From the NCBI GenBank assembly GCA_964592855.1, contig CAZQKI010000100.1:1-16268 (forward strand): a DNA stretch of 16,268 nt, given 5' to 3'. Under the pieces are notes generated by a model that searched no databases, was not told where the DNA came from, and saw only the letters and a list, made by a program, of their open reading frames with translations. Below are positions 15,501 to 16,268 of this stretch, in pieces (position 1 is the stretch's first letter; every line of letters starts with the position of its first letter). The position numbers and the translations under genes are program-made. This DNA is from JAAYLN01 sp964592855. Its GTDB lineage: Bacteria > Verrucomicrobiota > Kiritimatiellia > RFP12 > JAAYLN01.

Positions 15501-16184
15501 GAGCGCACCCGTCGCTACGCCACCGCGCTCTGGATGATCGGCCGTCCTCCCTCCCTGCTGCAGAGCAACAACTTCGACAACAACTATGGTCCGACCTGGT
15601 ACGTCGAGGGCGACATGTATCACGAGAAAACGGGTCAGAATCTCATCGCACAGGGCATCACGCCGGATATCGCCGCCGCGTACACCGCCTCGTGCGCCGG
15701 GATGGGCATGTGCCGGTCGGATGTGCCGACGGCACATCCGGAGAAGCTCACGGCCGCGGACGAGCAGTGTTTCGCCGTGCTGTGCGCATACGGCATTCTG
15801 CACGACCTGCCCTGGTCGGGAACGCCGTCCTGGCTCTCCAAGACGACGAAGACCGTCGGTGAGGCCATGAAGGAGCTCTCCATCGGCGACCCGCGGGTGA
15901 AACACGTCCGCTACTGGAACGCGGAGGACGCCCAGTTGATCCGGCCCTCCGACAAGCGGGTTCTGGCCGGCGGCTTCGTGCACCCGGAGAAGAAATGCGC
16001 ACTGATCGCCGTGCTGAACCCGGCCGACCAGGCGCTGGAGGTGGACCTGAACCTGGGCGACGGCCTGCTGGCCGGGCCCGTGGCTGGTGTCCGCGACGTC
16101 CTGGCCGGGGTCGACGTGGCGCCGGGAGCGCGGACGCGCCTGACCCTGGAACCCCATGGCGTGAAGGTGCTGTTGGTGAAATGA
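12564..16184 (+). CDS. Exported glycoside-hydrolase-like protein (CBM9-like domain, GH123-type fold)
   Basis: This 1206-residue protein has a signal peptide at 1-22 (cut after VQA). Residues about 23-240 resemble a CBM9/DOMON-like carbohydrate-binding sandwich, with alternating YNKDALFVAF, DDDHLLIQVALDP, LAVNPNGAVW and IPLEFLGV segments. Residues about 500-770 match the beta-sandwich that precedes the catalytic barrel in GH123/DUF6067-type proteins: LSLWGREYRLQNNGLP, DHGLFWMAESDRGWSV and the IATPSRPK close. A barrel-like domain follows from about 785, with NGCFFDCFE at 935-943; D940 and E943 are candidate acidic active-site residues. The end, about 1110-1206, is a beta-sandwich finishing in VKVLLVK. 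AGGAGG 7 nt upstream fixes ATG 12564. It is probably secreted to the periplasm or cell surface and acts on a glycan. The family call is from remembered motif patterns and the substrate is unknown. It contains a 7-bp tandem repeat at 14063-14090. Confidence 0.7.
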   Translation: MKGFKRCVLAALALSAAVTVQAEPAAFARVGKTSETPEYDDGAFRSFGWGASTAFCGLRDANLPGAPFTGKDGSWWLVYNKDALFVAFLTALKPQGENYLAKATANDDPAILEDDDHLLIQVALDPKVGQAGAPFLRLAVNPNGAVWAATIEALPGQNHPLDTARIAVGNHVGPAHNAGNWWIVRIRIPLEFLGVKSLDGRTAKVHLAWATKPLYLSWGGVKADDWASMPDVIFDPAPRAAFRLNGAYPFLLGVGGSVNLDCLGNVLAAGTAGKPLDYRLDMANQAGGKVTWEKTWQDRKAAGASVRFSGREQVAGLAADGNTLSIRAVTTLDGRDQTQFSNSLPIQPKHPAVEAALKKWATLHAYELKARAGFDRIYDPYSDRLDVLVSAGLNPQLYVGAELEKARRIIAADRLRVVVQDGQGAELAKGEGAVTNGAGNAVVPLPRPLPEGDYRIKSELLLAGAVVDQAELPLTRKRYEWETADIGRDKVIIPPWTPIQVQGSGFRVSGKPLPSLSLWGREYRLQNNGLPAAMVSQGADVLGGPMRLNGVVDGQAVEAVSSKQPRIRLVSGKKFPAEFARYELATNACPVAGKDFKLEKTRGYAAEIEAQSKLGSLSVQAHARLDYDGLYKVRLTLAPKGAAKVDSLTLTVPIADSANLYRFSRMLDVNCLGRIPDGDGVLQKSSNLPAHPALAGTFVPVVFAGQYDHGLFWMAESDRGWSVDDKDDQVLLVRENGKLALKFRFIARPTTLDRPRTIEFAFIATPSRPKAVGYRQAFWQGKRMHDSAGFRFYGGGVNGFQLYTPEDYEGLRKFIYESEGTAGHYYDKQDAPPGHASYYKIRNDMAKQGYPVTLYGCSWGANAGMREFPTFGSAWTHTAAPGRPMEEFRNNANFGHTVKWSTPEQITPVYTLMSDSFVDCWLWHMVRLGQYSGVNGCFFDCFESLPRALRGMVKTDIDGVAYRREDGRLQPFSNPLRYHERTRRYATALWMIGRPPSLLQSNNFDNNYGPTWYVEGDMYHEKTGQNLIAQGITPDIAAAYTASCAGMGMCRSDVPTAHPEKLTAADEQCFAVLCAYGILHDLPWSGTPSWLSKTTKTVGEAMKELSIGDPRVKHVRYWNAEDAQLIRPSDKRVLAGGFVHPEKKCALIAVLNPADQALEVDLNLGDGLLAGPVAGVRDVLAGVDVAPGARTRLTLEPHGVKVLLVK
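14063..14090 (+). repeat. 7-bp tandem repeat inside the hydrolase gene
   Basis: GGTTCAG occurs three times in a row (14063-14083), followed by a degenerate copy GGTTTCG. It encodes the VQGSGFRVS-like linker near residues 500-510. Since the unit is not a multiple of three, gain or loss of one copy would shift the frame. Confidence 0.8.
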
Positions 16185-16195
16185 GAAGAGAGCGG

Positions 16196-16259
16196 ACCAG
16201 CGACGCGTGACTGGCGACCCGCGGGGGGCTCCGCGCGCCGACAGTTGCTGGTCGCTGGT
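16196..16259 (+). terminator. Nested inverted repeat after the hydrolase gene, possible terminator
   Basis: ACCAGCGAC (16196-16204) is perfectly inverted as GTCGCTGGT (16251-16259). Inside it, CGCGG (16220-16224) pairs with CCGCG (16231-16235) around a 6-nt loop. The structure begins 11 nt past the stop codon. No T-run follows, so it may be a factor-dependent terminator, an mRNA-stabilising hairpin or a dispersed palindromic element. Confidence 0.4.
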
Positions 16260-16268
16260 TCAAAACAA

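Noticed and set aside
14073..16157. Long minus-strand open frame of 694 codons opposite the hydrolase
   Set aside because: It mirrors the codons of a well-supported gene; long antisense frames are expected at this G+C content, and the translation is rich in Arg/Gly/Val/His without recognisable motifs.

Overview
The window reads as a chromosomal segment of an anaerobic, G+C-rich bacterium of the PVC group, most likely Lentisphaerota or Kiritimatiellota. That is inferred from gene content: several glycyl radical enzymes (GREs), exported proteins of the autotransporter-associated beta-strand type, a GntR/LacI hybrid regulator and a CBM9/GH123-like secreted hydrolase. No rRNA, tRNA, CRISPR array or transposase is visible.

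Layout. Seven genes lie head to tail on the minus strand, from 12434 down to 13: a GntR/LacI-type sugar-responsive repressor; an exported protein with autotransporter-associated beta-strand repeats; a second exported beta-rich protein with two copies of a lectin-like domain around a beta-helix; three different GREs (called A, B and C here in transcription order); and one GRE-activating radical SAM enzyme. The last four genes form a tight operon (gaps of 13, 0 and -4 nt). The regulator and the first exported protein also overlap by ATGA. One gene runs the other way from a 129-bp divergent promoter region (12435-12563): a 1206-residue exported glycoside-hydrolase-like protein. The largest true non-coding stretches are this promoter region, 96 bp at 7213-7308, 36 bp at 9412-9447 and the 84-bp tail after 16184; no gap exceeds 300 bases.

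How the parts may work together (inference). A sensor of LacI type would control the divergent hydrolase and the surface proteins. The hydrolase would release a sugar or sugar derivative, and the cytoplasmic GREs would perform O2-sensitive C-O or C-C bond cleavage on the product. Every GRE keeps the glycyl-radical loop and a candidate thiyl cysteine, so none looks like a dead copy by those two criteria. GRE-C, however, lacks the Glu of the usual Cys-x-Glu pair, and GRE-B and GRE-C are about 100 residues short before the active-site cysteine. Three divergent GREs served by one activase is the most unusual feature here. No microcompartment shell, alcohol or aldehyde dehydrogenase, or transporter is present in the window, so the substrate cannot be named.
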